64,000 nucleotides of DNA from CAVSJR01 sp963728285. GTDB lineage: Bacteria > Actinomycetota > UBA4738 > HRBIN12. Where the stretch lies: the NCBI GenBank assembly GCA_963728285.1, contig CAVSJR010000002.1, positions 310,001 to 374,000 on the forward strand, given 5' to 3'. The position numbers and the translations under genes were made by a program. The notes below the pieces were generated by a model, which worked only from the letters and a program-made list of their open reading frames with translations, searched no databases and was not told the DNA's origin. Positions 26,665 to 36,941 of this stretch are shown piece after piece. Numbering within the stretch: the stretch's first letter is position 1; each line of letters opens with the position of its first letter.

Positions 26665-27960
26665 CGGAACCGCGCCCCGTCCGATCGCGAAGGATCGACA
26701 CGACCTCGGGGAAGAACCGCGGATTGTGCCCCGCGCCCGCCAGCATGGCCTCCTGGTAGCGAAGGAACACCTCCAGCAGGTGCACTCGGACCGACGCCGA
26801 GATCTGATCGGGGGACAGCCCGAGCGCCTCGAGGGATGGCGTCGCGAGCTCGCTCGTGCGCGCCAGGGCGTCGTGCAGCGGCAGCTGGTCCGCGATGAAC
26901 GCCAGCTGGAATTGAAAGTGGAGCGGATCGAACCCGAAGGGGACGTCGCGCCCTCCGTGCTCCCAGTCCCAGACGACGAGGCCGTCGCCGAGCCTCGCCA
27001 TGTTCCACGGCGCCCAGTCGCCGTGCCACGCGCCGAACTCGAGGACCAGCCCCCCGTGGCGATCCGCGACGTGGCTCGCGTACGCATCCGCCGCGGCGGA
27101 GATCTCCGGCTCGACGCGAGGCCCCAGCGACTCGAGTCGGCGAACCGTCCGAGCCCAGTAGTCGCTCGCGGCGAGCGGCGCGGACCTGCGTCCGAACAGC
27201 GCCGCGACATCCCTCGTGGCCTCGAGCGGCGGCGTCTCCCGCCTCGGGCGATACCGGCGGATCCCGAGCGGCAGGGGGGATGCCACCACGGTCTCGAGAT
27301 CCCTCCAAGCACCGTGGTGGACCGGCTCGGGCACGAGCATGGAGGCCGGCCGCCGCTCCGCGCACGCCTCCAGCATGTCGGCCTCGGTTCGAACGAGGCT
27401 GCGCGTGACGTCGTTCCAGCCGGTCTTGACGTAGCCGAGGACGCTTCCATCCGGGCGGAAGGCCTGCAGGACGGGCTTTCGAAACGGCCCCGGTCGCCCG
27501 ATCCCGATCGCCGAATGGACCGCCGGCTCGTCGAACACGCGCCGCAGATGCTCCGAGATCAGCCACCCCGACAGGTCGTCGGCGCTCGCGTCGTGCGGCG
27601 CGCACACCTTCAGGCGGGATCGCAGGAACGGTGCCGCCGCGCCGATCCTGATCCCGGCGCCGACGGCGGCCCGCGCGAGGCGGACCCTGGGCGGACGAAG
27701 GGCGTTGTAGGAGGCGACCGAGGCCGCGGCCGAGCGCCGGTCGTCGAGCGGGATGAGGAACTTCGCGCGCCTCGCGTCCGGCAGGACCGCGTACGTCTCG
27801 ACGACGCGGAAGCCTGCGGGGGGAACGTCGCCGAGGCCGACGCGGATCTCCGGGGCGCCCCACAGCGCGCCGATCAGCCACTCGAGCCCCTCGCCGATGC
27901 CTCCGTTGGCCGCCAGTCCGCCATACCCCCGATCGCATCGCCGTCGAGCGCCTCGCGCAC
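26651..27960 (-). CDS. APH-like phosphotransferase, stand-alone paralogue
   Basis: About 430 residues with the aminoglycoside/choline-kinase fold. The N-terminal third (GDVPPAGFRVVETYAVLPDAR) is shared with the kinase part of the Wzy fusion at 31786-34438 but not with ordinary APH enzymes. The catalytic loop is WHGDWAPWN, and the metal-binding motif VVWDWEHGG. A VLGYVKTGWN segment may hold the ATP-binding Lys. The 5' end is unsettled: the frame is open but lacks a start codon, and GTG at 27960 needs a base shift near 27920 to join. Probably phosphorylates a sugar, lipid-linked intermediate or small molecule; antibiotic resistance is unlikely given context. Confidence 0.78.
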
Positions 27961-28075
27961 GGGCCCCGAGATCCTTCGACGTCCACCACCGATGCCCGTG
28001 CCCGGGAGAGACTTTCGCCCTATGGCAAAGGGTCGGCGGAGTGCCACATGATAGCCGCCGTATGGAGGGTAGAAG

Positions 28076-29233
28076 GTGACGAATGCCGTGATTCGACCCA
28101 ACCGTTCCCTCCACGGCGCCGTCGCCCGGTGCGTCCTGCTGGCGGCCATCGGCCTGGGCATCGCAGCGCTTTCGCCGCCCGCGCTCGCGACCATCGCCGA
28201 TCACCCCGACGAGACGTGGCAGACCGACGGACCGGTCTGGTCGATCGCACGGTCCGGCACCCGGATCTACCTCGCCGGCGATTTCAAGACGCTGACGGAC
28301 GGCCAGGGCAAGAGCGTGGCGCGCGCGGGCCTCGCCGCCCTGGACGCCGCCACGGGCGTACCGATTCGGTCGTGGGCGCCCTCCGCCGACGATCTGGTCC
28401 GGGCCATCGCCGTGTCCGCGGACGGAGCCAAGATCTACATCGGCGGCGACTTCGACCGGATCGACGGCCAATCCAGGCGGCATCTGGCCGCCATCCGGGC
28501 ATCGGACGGCTCGCTCATCGACGCCTGGATGCCGTCGACGAGCGGGGGCGTCAACGACATCGAGGTCTTCGGGTCCACGGTGTACGTCGGTGGCAACTTC
28601 GGCTCGGTGAGCGGCGTCGACCGCGGCCGGCTCGCGGCGATCACCGCCGGAACGGGGGCCGTCATCAGGAAATTCGATCCGCGTCCCGGCGGCTCCGTTC
28701 GCGGCGTGAGCATGGCGCCCGACGGCGGCGCCCTCTACGTCGGCGGCGACTTCTCCTCCTTCGGGGGCGACGGACGCCGCAACGCGGCCGCCGTCGATCC
28801 CGACACCGGGTCGCTCCGGAACTGGGACCCGGATCCGAGCTATCCCCTGCTCGGCATCGCCGCGAGCCGAAGCGGGATCTATCTCGCCGGCGCCGGCCCG
28901 GGAGGAACCCTCGGCGCCTTCGAGGCCCTGCCGGGCGACGATGAGTTGTGGCACGTCCATGCCGACGGCAACATGCAGGCCGTCGGCTTCCTCGGGTCGA
29001 CCGTCTACGCGGGCGGGCACTTCGACGCCGTCGAGGACCTCGAGCGGCGCAAGATCTTCGCCGTGAGCGCCGACACCGGCAGCGTCCGGCCCTGGAATCC
29101 GGGCGCCAACAGCTCGGTCGGCGTGCGGTCGGTCGTCGGGTACGGAAACAGGCTCTACATCGGAGGCGAGTTCACGGTCGTCGACGGACGTCGGCGCGAG
29201 GGATTCGCGCAATTCACCGACCTGCGCGTCTAG
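28076..29233 (+). CDS. Secreted beta-propeller repeat protein
   Basis: 385 residues, intact. Signal peptide (CVLLAAIGLGIAALSPPALA), then about seven propeller-type repeats each carrying a Y-hydrophobic-GG-x-F core: IYLAGDFKTL, IYIGGDFDRI, VYVGGNFGSV, LYVGGDFSSF, VYAGGHFDAV, LYIGGEFTVV. Each is followed by a loop with LAALDAATG-like sequences. This is the delta-60/DUF5122-like type of extracellular repeat. The GTG start has a GGAGG-like ribosome site about ten bases upstream. Divergent from the APH-like gene. Probably binds the polysaccharide or a surface partner; not an enzyme as far as can be seen. Confidence 0.82.
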   Translation: MTNAVIRPNRSLHGAVARCVLLAAIGLGIAALSPPALATIADHPDETWQTDGPVWSIARSGTRIYLAGDFKTLTDGQGKSVARAGLAALDAATGVPIRSWAPSADDLVRAIAVSADGAKIYIGGDFDRIDGQSRRHLAAIRASDGSLIDAWMPSTSGGVNDIEVFGSTVYVGGNFGSVSGVDRGRLAAITAGTGAVIRKFDPRPGGSVRGVSMAPDGGALYVGGDFSSFGGDGRRNAAAVDPDTGSLRNWDPDPSYPLLGIAASRSGIYLAGAGPGGTLGAFEALPGDDELWHVHADGNMQAVGFLGSTVYAGGHFDAVEDLERRKIFAVSADTGSVRPWNPGANSSVGVRSVVGYGNRLYIGGEFTVVDGRRREGFAQFTDLRV

Positions 29234-29306
29234 CGACACCTCGCCCAACTCGGGCGACGCCCAGATCCCTTCGGGCGGAGGCTTTCCGGAACCGGCCGCC
29301 CGTCGC

Positions 29307-30889
29307 TCAGGCCGGCTCGGCGGCGCCGTTTCGTTTCGGCCGCCGACGAAGGTTGAACGAGCGGAGCTCGAGCGGGGATCGGAAGCGCCACAGCACCGCG
29401 GCGTAGACGGCCGTGACGATCGCGCCGTAGACCAGCACGACGACGAGCGATTCCCCGAAGGCCGACCGGACCGCCAGCCCGAGGCCGCCGAAGAGCACGA
29501 CGGCCGCGAGCGCGACGATCGGCGACCCGATGCCGAACGGATGGATGCGAAGCATCGCCCATACCTGAGCGAGCGGCGCGAGGTTGTTGATGAGGATGCT
29601 CACGCTCCACGCGATCGCCGCCCCGACGATCCCCAGGCGCGGGATCAGGAGCAGGTTCAGCGCCACGTTGGCCGACAACGCCGCGATCGTGTTGATCAGG
29701 TTGTAGGAGCTCTTTCCGCCCATCAGCAGCACGACGTCCACGGGCCCGATGCCCGTGGCGACGAGCATCGTGAGCCCGAGGATCACGAGCACCGCCTGCG
29801 TGTCCGCGCTGTTCTGGTCGAGGATGCCCAGCAGCGCGGGCGCGAACACGACGAGCGTCAGGTAGAAGGGCCAGATGAGCATCATGAGCCACGACGTCGC
29901 GACCTGGTACACGTGCTGTGCCCCGGGGCGATCGTGGCGGGTCAGCAGCTCGGACAGCTTCGGCCCGAGGACCTGGATCACCGCCAGGTTCGCGAACGTC
30001 CCGACGGTGATGTAGCGGGTGGCCGCCCCGTATGCGCCGGCGTCGCTGGCGGACTGCAGCGCCCCGATCAGCAGCGTGTCGAGCCACAGGATGCCCACCT
30101 GAAAGAATCCCGCGAAGCTCCGGGGGGCGGTGAATCGCCAGAACTCGGAGGCGAGCGCCCTCGTCGCGACCTCTGCTGCGACTGGCTCCCCGACCGGCTT
30201 GCTGCGCTCTGCCTTGCGGAGCAGCGCGAACAGCCAGACGAGCGCAAGCGCGAGGCCGACCGCGAAGGGGCCGCCCCAGGCAAGGGCGACCGCGGTCCCG
30301 CCGAGCGAAAACGAGGACCACCGGCAGCCTCGAGCGCGACCTGCATGCCGGCGCGAACGAACTTGTCCAGCACCACCGTCGGCCGCATCGATCCGAACCC
30401 GCGCGTCGCCGCGAGCACCACGGTGAACGCCGCGGCGGCCGGCACGAGCGGGCCGAGCACCCGGAGGTAGGGGACCAGCAGGCGAGGCGGCGCCTGCTTC
30501 GCGAACACGTTCGAGAGCTCGGGCGCGTACGCCCAGACCACCACCCCGAACACAACGGCGATGGCCAGCACCGGCCAGAGCCCGATCGCGATGGTGCGGC
30601 GAAGGTCGTGGACGCGTCCGAGGGCGCGGTAGCGGGCGATGATTCGAACGAAGCCGGTGTCGGCGCCGAGCTCCGCGGTGTTGGCGAGGATCTGGAACAG
30701 GGCGATGGAGACGAAGAACGCGCCCAGCTGCTCGCTCGACAGTCCCTGCGCGAGGACGACCGTGAGGAGGAAGCCCAGGACGCCGTTGGTCACCGCGCCC
30801 GCGAGATTGAGCGTGCCTCCACGGGCGACGGTGCGGAGGTTCCTCGCTCGATCGCCCTCCCCCGGGGGCGCGTCCATGGCCGGTGTCAC
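29307..30889 (-). CDS. Polysaccharide flippase Wzx-like (two frameshifts near 30315)
   Basis: About 527 residues, MATE/MVF-like flippase with ~14 membrane helices that moves lipid-linked repeat units across the membrane. N-terminal motif TVARGGTLNLAGAVTNGVLG, then LAQGLSSEQLGAFFVSIA and ADTGFVRIIARYRALG are characteristic. The C-terminal half (ILWLDTLLIGALQSASDAGAYGA in the conserved position) follows. Two extra bases within ~15 bases near 30315 shift the frame twice. GTG 30889 is chosen as start because GAGG lies five bases upstream; a TTG start eight codons earlier is possible. Last gene of the leftward exopolysaccharide operon; no terminator is evident in the gap to the propeller gene. Confidence 0.9.
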
Positions 30890-30896
30890 CCCGCCC

Positions 30897-31789
30897 TCAC
30901 GAACGCCAGGCAAACGATCTCCCGAGGTCCTCGAACAGGCGCCGGTTCGGCTCGCGGAAGAAGTCCTCGAGCCTCGCGCGCATCTCCGGCGACATGGGCG
31001 CGTACGAGCGGGCGTTGTGCTGCTCGTAGCCGTCGAGCGACCACTCCGGGAGCTCCAGGAAATCCAGCACCTCCGCGAACACGCGCGCGGGCTCGGTGAA
31101 GAATTCCTCGGCTCCGATCACCAACATCTGTTCCGGGGGCAAAGTGTTCGCGCCATTGAATGATCTGATCGAGATAGAGGCCCGCGTGTCAGGTAGGAAT
31201 GATGCTGGAAGTCGAAGCTGTGGTACGTGGGATCGGCGATCATGCGCTCCCGCTCGCCCTCGAGGCGCCCCGGCTCGGCCGCGATCGCCTCCTCGAACGA
31301 CAGCGTCTCGAAGCCGCGGCCGAACTCGTGCTGGTACCCCGAGTACGCGCGCTCGATCGGATCGCGGAGCATGGCGATGAGCTTCGCCGACGGCATCACC
31401 TCCGCCACCCTCCTCGGGACGAGCGGATGCAGCAGATAGTACGGACTCCCCTCCCCCGTCACGAGGTCGAAGCCCGTCCTGCGCTTGATCCATGAACGGT
31501 ACGCCGTCGAGGGAAAGTGCCCCCGATACCAGTCGATCCCCTTGTCGTGATTCTTGTCGAAGTAGTGAGCGCCCTTGATGTTCGCCATCGTTCGCACGGC
31601 CGGGTGCTCCGCGAGATAGCGAGCGAGCGACGTCGTTCCCGAGCGCTGCGCCCCGAGGATCAGGAAGTCCGGGAGCGGACGAACGCTCGCGGTCAGGCGT
31701 CCGAACGTCAGCGCCGAACGCTTGCGCACGAGCCTCGACTGCGTCTGGACGCGGTCGGCGATGCTGGCACCGCTGCCCGGACGGCTCAT
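30897..31789 (-). CDS. Sulfotransferase (two frameshifts)
   Basis: About 297 residues. Transfers sulfate from PAPS to a hydroxyl on a glycan. The 5'-phosphosulfate loop is LILGAQRSGTTSLARYL, and the 3'-phosphate site AMLRDPIERAYSGYQHEFG, both typical of the NodH/heparan-type family. Near 31185 one extra base, and a second ~40 bases on, hide GLYLDQIIQWREHF, which connects both halves exactly as in family members; the C-terminal part is MLVIGAEEFFTEPARVFAEV. The ATG overlaps the stop of the Wzy-kinase gene (ATGA). A second, distinct sulfotransferase lies three genes upstream. Confidence 0.9.
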
Positions 31790-34438
31790 GCGTCCTCCTT
31801 TAGGACCTCGAGGAGCTCGTCGATCGTCGCTTCCCGCGCTCCGAGCGTGCCCTCGGAGCGACCCTCCTCGTAGCGCACGAATCGCTCCAGCAGGTACAGC
31901 GAGCTCAGCAGCCGGTGGTGGTCGCGCGGGACGCCGAGGGCCACGAGCGCACCCCCGGCCCGCTCCAGCCCCGTGCGGGCCGCCTCGCGGACGCGCCGGC
32001 CTCCGGCGAAGGAGACGAGCTGGTAGTGAAAGTGGATCGGATCGAGCCCGAGGGGAACGCCGGCCTCGCTCCGCTCCCAGTCCCACAGATGCAGCCGGCC
32101 ACCCACGATCGAGGTGTTTCCGGGGGCGAGGTCACCGTGCCAGGCTCCGAACTCGATGTCGTCCGCGCCGTGCCGCTCCTCCAGGCCGTCGAGGATGCCC
32201 TCGACCTCGGCGCGACGTGCCTCCCCCGCCGCGTTCTCCACGCGGGCGCGAAGCGAGGGCCAATACGGATGTGCGGCCAGCGCGGAGCGCGAGCGGCCCG
32301 CCCGCTCGGCGATCTCGCGAAGGGTCGCGTCGGGGATATCGCCGTTCAGCGGCCCGGACCGAAGAAGGCGATGGGGCACCGGCGAGGTCACCAGGATCTC
32401 CCTGCCCGCCCACGATTCGGTGCCGAGCAGCGCCGGCACGTCGAACGTCGACGGCGGCGTCTCGCCCCACGCGCGCAGGATGGAGGCCTCGTGCGTCACG
32501 AGCCGCGACGTCAGCGAGTTCCAGGCCACCTTGGCGTACCCGACGGCGCGGCCGTCGTAGGTCAGCAGCTGCAGCACGGGCTTCATGTTCGGGCGGATCG
32601 GCCCGAGGCTCACGGACATCGTGATGGCCGAGGTCCCGAGGTGGCGACGCAGGTGCTCGCTCAGCAGGAGCCCGCCCGCGTCGTGCCTCATCGATCGAGC
32701 CGGCCAACGCGACGGAGATCGTGTCCCTCGCCGCGAACCCGGCGGCCGGCGTCCGAAGCGCCATCCCGACCGCCGCCTTGCGCAGCCTCGCGATCTGGGA
32801 CATCCCCTGGTTGAACTGGCGAAGCGAGGCGGCGGCGGCCCGCGGGTGCAGGGTCGGCACCAGGAGCCGCGGATGACGGGCGTTCGGCAGGACCGAGAAG
32901 GTCTCGACGATGCGGAACCCGGCCGGCGGCTCCCCGCCTCCGACCCACACCTGCGGCGCGTGCGGCCACAGGACGTTCGCGACGCCCGCGAGGGAGGACG
33001 GCAGGTCGTCGCCTCGGCCGGCGGATCCGTTCGCCGCGTGCTCGCCCGAGATCACGACGCCCTCGCTCGACGCGCTCGAGGCGTTCACGGTCTCGTCGCC
33101 CCCGGCGACGCGAGCGCCCGAGCCCCGCTGCGGCCGCCGGAGCTCCGAGGGTCGGGGTTGGGCCGCCTCCTCGGGCAGCAGCGCCCGCAGCCCGAGCGCC
33201 ATGGCCGCGAAGGTGATGTGGAGCTGCGCCGGCACCTGCCCGTAGAACGCCAGCTGAATGATCGAGATGACGACGACGACCTGCATCCACAGGTTCAGAT
33301 CGTCCCTGCCGCGTCGAAGTCGCCAGGCGACGAGCACGTACCACGCGACGAACAGGAGGGCGCCCGGAAAGCCGTGCGAGTACAACAGCAGCCACAGCTG
33401 CCCCTGCGTGCCGACCGACGGGAAGTTGGGATTGTCGTTGGGCTGCGGCGACCCGTAGCCGAGCATCGGCGACTCCAGCACGCCGGCCGTGGCCTGCGTG
33501 TAGAGCGTGAGCCTCCCCTGGTTGCTGTGCTGGTGCTCGAAGCGCTGCTCGATGAGGCCGCGAAGCGGGCTGAACCCGAGGATGAGGCCGATGATGGCGA
33601 CGCCGAGCATCATGCTCGCGAGCGGCTTGGTCCGTCCCTGGGCCGCGTACCGGAAGCCGGCGAAGATGATGCCGAGGCTGAGGCTGAGCCACAGCCCTCG
33701 GTTCATCGAGACGACCAGCGGCACCAACGACAGCACGATCATCACGCGCATGAAGTTGCGAGCGAGCGTGGTCCGGTAGCGGCGGAACGCGAGGATGACG
33801 AACGGCATGAGCAGCGCGAACGACGCACCCCAGTCGTTGGTGTACTCGAACGGCGCGTTCGGCCTCGGCCACGGGTACCCGAGGAACTCGGCGATCTGCC
33901 CGAACCCCGGGTGCACCATGGTCTGCACGTAGGCGTTCGAGGCGATCGAGGCCGGAAGGAGCATCTCGACCGGCGTGCCGAAGGTGTACCCGGCGAGCAG
34001 GATGCCGAGGTAGCCGCCGACGACGGTCACGACCCACAGCGCGACCATGGGCATGATCACGGTGCGGTCGTCCAGGATGCTCCGAGGAGCGTTGAAGATG
34101 TAGAGGAACAGGATGGTCGCGGAGAAGTACTGCCCCGCCCGGAACAGGAACGGAATCCATCGGATGCCCTCGTCGAGCATCACGCCGGAGGCCAGCATCC
34201 AGAAGAGGAACAGCATCCACAGGCCGAAGCCCTTCGGCGCCCGCACCCGCTCGCGGACGAGCAACGAGAACGCCATGGGGATCGCGAGGATCACCCAGAC
34301 GAACCCGGCCAGCCCCAGCGCCCACCACACCGGGAACAACCCGAAGAGGGCGACGACGGGCCACCCGTAGGGAAGCCGCGGCAGACGAACGCCCGCCGAC
34401 CGCGACCTGGCGCGCCGGCGGGGCAGGACGGCGCTCAC
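31786..34438 (-). CDS. O-antigen ligase/polymerase fused to APH-like kinase (frameshift near 32693)
   Basis: About 884 residues. Residues ~20-430 are a Wzy/WaaL-type membrane protein with ~12 helices and the periplasmic-loop pattern VVSMNRGLWLSLSLGIIF and LTLYTQATAGVLESPMLGYG seen in O-antigen ligases. Without any stop codon the frame runs through a low-complexity linker (ASSASSEG) into the same N-terminal module as the gene at 26651 (GGEPPAGFRIVETFSVLPNAR), then the kinase core with WHGDLAPGN and LHLWDWERSE. One extra base near 32693 lies inside the kinase part only. The kinase would face the cytoplasm if the helix count is even. GTG start overlaps the GT2 stop. Confidence 0.82.
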
Positions 34439-35415
34439 GTGCCGCTCCCTCCGCTCACACGCCCCTCCCGACGGCGTGCGCCGCCTTCACCACCCACGAA
34501 GGACGAAGGACGCCCCAGCGACACGAGGTACGAGATGTACCCTCGGGGCTGCCTCCAGTTGAGCCCGATCGACCGGCGGGCCCAGGACCGGGCCTCCCGC
34601 GCCTCCCCGGACGCCGCGTGCGCGAACGCCAGCCGGCCGTACATGCGCGAGAGGTTTCTCGGCGTCTTCAACTCCGGATGCTTCTCGAGGTGATAGTGGA
34701 TCGCCTCGACCATCGTCTGCCATCGGTCGTTGAAGTAGGACACCGTCCAATTCACCGTGACGAGCGGCTCGGTGACCGCCACGAGCGGCGCGATCTTGGC
34801 GGCGCGCAGCAGCACGTCGTAGTCCTCACCGTAGCTGCCCGGGATCTCCTCGTCGATCAACCCGATCTCGTCGACGAACCGGTCGCGACGCATGAGCAGC
34901 GTCGAGGAATGGACCTCCGCCCGGCGTGACGTCGTGAGGTCGTCCAGCGTGACGCTGGTCTCCCGCGGCACGCGGGTGTGCGTCTTGCCGCCCGAGGCGA
35001 GCACGATGCCGCACGTGGCCATCGAGGCGCCGGGCTCGCGCCGCAGGGCCTCCATCTGACGGAGGAGCTTGTCGGGGTGCCACTCGTCGTCGTCGTCGAG
35101 GAACGCGAGGTACTCGCCCGCAGCGATCAACGCTCCGCTGTTTCGAGTCCCGGCGAGGCCCGGCGTGCGGACGTTTCGACCGATGTTCAGCACGCGGTTG
35201 CCCTGCACGGCGACGTCGGGACGAGCGGGCTCCTGGCGATCGAAGATCACGAGGCACTCGACATCCCCCTCGTAGCGCTGGCCGAGAACGCTGAGCACCG
35301 CCCTGCGCAGCATCTCCGGCCGGTCCCGGGTCGGGATGATGGCCGTCACGCTGGGCCACTCGTCGGTCGGCGTCGCCGCTCGCTCGGCCGTCACGGTGGC
35401 GTCCTCGGCGCTCAT
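34435..35415 (-). CDS. Family 2 glycosyltransferase
   Basis: 326 residues, GT-A fold. VTAIIPTRDRPEMLRRAVLSV opens the nucleotide-sugar domain; TPGLAGTRNSGALIAAGEYLAFLDDDDEWHP would contain the metal-binding DxD in FLDDDDEW. A helical C-terminal domain follows (YGRLAFAHAASGEAREARSW). No membrane helix, so a cytoplasmic enzyme adding a sugar to the lipid-linked repeat unit. The start is ATG overlapping the sulfotransferase stop (ATGA), chosen over longer upstream frames, and the stop overlaps the Wzy start. Donor sugar unknown. Confidence 0.92.
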   Translation of the reverse strand: MSAEDATVTAERAATPTDEWPSVTAIIPTRDRPEMLRRAVLSVLGQRYEGDVECLVIFDRQEPARPDVAVQGNRVLNIGRNVRTPGLAGTRNSGALIAAGEYLAFLDDDDEWHPDKLLRQMEALRREPGASMATCGIVLASGGKTHTRVPRETSVTLDDLTTSRRAEVHSSTLLMRRDRFVDEIGLIDEEIPGSYGEDYDVLLRAAKIAPLVAVTEPLVTVNWTVSYFNDRWQTMVEAIHYHLEKHPELKTPRNLSRMYGRLAFAHAASGEAREARSWARRSIGLNWRQPRGYISYLVSLGRPSSFVGGEGGARRREGRVSGGSGT

Positions 35416-36389
35416 CGGTACCCGTACCGACGCTGGAGCGGCCACGTGACGGCGTGAACGAACGCCGCCTGTGATCGCGGCAGCTCGCGTCGCCACGCAT
35501 CGTCCATCCGAAGGTCCAGGCGCCCGACCTTGAACCGCATCGGATTGCCCGAGACCGTGTGATTGGGCGCCAGGTCCACGGAGCGTTCACCGAGGAACGC
35601 CAGCGACTCCTCATCGACGTCGAGTCCGGCGAACCGAGCCACCCGCTCCACCTCCGCTCGGGGATCCCGCAGGAGCGACTCGTACCGAAGGCGCATCACC
35701 GGCACCCCGGATGCCGGCAGGGCCTCGAACATCACGTTGAACGCCAACCAGTAGAGGCTCTGCCGGCCCGGATGGTAGCGCGGCATGTACGACTCGCCCG
35801 CCACGACCTCGGGCTTTCGAACCTGCTTGGTCCAAGAGTACGCGACCCCGCGGCTGTCACGAACCATGTGGACCACGCGGGCGTCCAGGCCGCCCAGCCG
35901 TCCGAGCAGGAACGCGGTCGAGGCGTGCTTGCTGGAATCGACGACGATCCGCGCGCCGCTGACCGCGAGCGCCGCGCGGTACACCGGCAGGAGGTAGTCC
36001 GCGTAGCGCGCGAGGTCCGCGCGGTAGCGCCCCGGCGCTCCCGAGGCGAGCATGAGCGGGATGAAGCGATTGCGGTCGACGACCCGCTGAAGGGCGAGGA
36101 CCTCGTCGAGGTCGAGACGGTCCCAGCCACCGAACGCACGATCTCCGACCTCGCGCCAGAACGGACAGGCGGAGAAGCGATCTCCGCAGCCGCACAACTG
36201 GTCCTCCCGCACGCCTCGCCCCCACAGGAAGACGAGCTCCCCGACGGGAAAGACGCCCGGAAGCTGTCCGACCACGCGCTCCAGCAGCGTGGTCCCGCTT
36301 CGACCGGACCCACCGATGTAGAGGACCGGCATCCGGCCGCCCGCCGACTCCCCGACGCCGATCCGTGCGCCCTCGGCCACCGCGCTCAC
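35412..36389 (-). CDS. Sulfotransferase family protein
   Basis: 325 residues, intact. PAPS-binding loop LYIGGSGRSGTTLLERVV, an unusual Cys-rich insert after it (CGCGDRFSACPF, which could bind zinc), then RIVVDSSKHASTAFLL and VHMVRDSRGVAYSWTKQVR, the 3'-phosphate-binding site, and LRYESLLRDPRAEVERVARF. This VDSSK / RDSRG type matches sulfotransferases of actinobacterial and cyanobacterial polysaccharide loci and differs from the NodH-like one at 30897. It starts with GTG overlapping the previous stop. Likely sulfates a different position or residue of the polymer. Confidence 0.9.
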   Translation of the reverse strand: MSAVAEGARIGVGESAGGRMPVLYIGGSGRSGTTLLERVVGQLPGVFPVGELVFLWGRGVREDQLCGCGDRFSACPFWREVGDRAFGGWDRLDLDEVLALQRVVDRNRFIPLMLASGAPGRYRADLARYADYLLPVYRAALAVSGARIVVDSSKHASTAFLLGRLGGLDARVVHMVRDSRGVAYSWTKQVRKPEVVAGESYMPRYHPGRQSLYWLAFNVMFEALPASGVPVMRLRYESLLRDPRAEVERVARFAGLDVDEESLAFLGERSVDLAPNHTVSGNPMRFKVGRLDLRMDDAWRRELPRSQAAFVHAVTWPLQRRYGYR

Positions 36390-36937
36390 CCCCGCCTCCG
36401 AGCGTCCAGCACCCCGGCCGGCCGGAGGCGTTCCACGGCGAGCTCGAATCGGCCGACCGCCTCCTCGACGTGCGCATCGTTCGGGGCGGCGGTGAACGCA
36501 CGGGCGCCGGTGACGGCGTCGTCCAGCAAGCCCCGGAGCTCCTCGAAGCTCTCGGCCATCTCGGCCTCTCCGAGGCCGCGGAGGCGAACCGCGAAGTCCA
36601 CCTGATGATCATCGACGTTCTCGCCGTACCTCTTCACCCTCGGGACCACGATCGGCAGGCGCCCGAGCGTGCGGGCGAGCATCACGCTGCCCGTCCCGCC
36701 GTGGCACACCACCGCTGTTGCGCGCCCCAGAAACCCCTGCATCTCCGGAAACGTCAGGAAGTCGGCCCCCTCGGCCGACGCCGGAGGCTCGCCCGCCCCG
36801 TACTGGACGAAGCACCGGGCCCCGCGGCCCACGTCGCTTCGCGCCCAGTCGTCGATCCAGCCGACGAGCCGGGCGAACGGGTAGCGCTCGGTCCCAACGG
36901 TGACGAAGACCAGCGGTTCCATGGCGTCCGCGGCCAT
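36386..36937 (-). CDS. Alg13-like glycosyltransferase subunit (EpsF/PssE type)
   Basis: 183 residues, the C-terminal (donor-binding) half of a GT28-type transferase. LVFVTVGTERYPFARLVGWID opens as in Alg13, and VVCHGGTGSVMLARTLGRLPIVVPR carries the GGTGS nucleotide-sugar-binding motif, then YGENVDDHQ. It needs the membrane-associated Alg14-like partner encoded immediately upstream. No clear ribosome site: ATG 36937 is four bases after the partner stop, and an ATG five codons later is possible. Probably adds the second sugar after the priming sugar phosphate. Confidence 0.9.
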   Translation of the reverse strand: MAADAMEPLVFVTVGTERYPFARLVGWIDDWARSDVGRGARCFVQYGAGEPPASAEGADFLTFPEMQGFLGRATAVVCHGGTGSVMLARTLGRLPIVVPRVKRYGENVDDHQVDFAVRLRGLGEAEMAESFEELRGLLDDAVTGARAFTAAPNDAHVEEAVGRFELAVERLRPAGVLDARRRG

Positions 36938-36941
36938 CGAA

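Noticed and set aside
26651..27960. Aminoglycoside resistance gene.
   Set aside because: Only the kinase fold is shared. The distinct N-terminal module, the paralogue fused to a polysaccharide polymerase and the glycan-locus setting argue against resistance.
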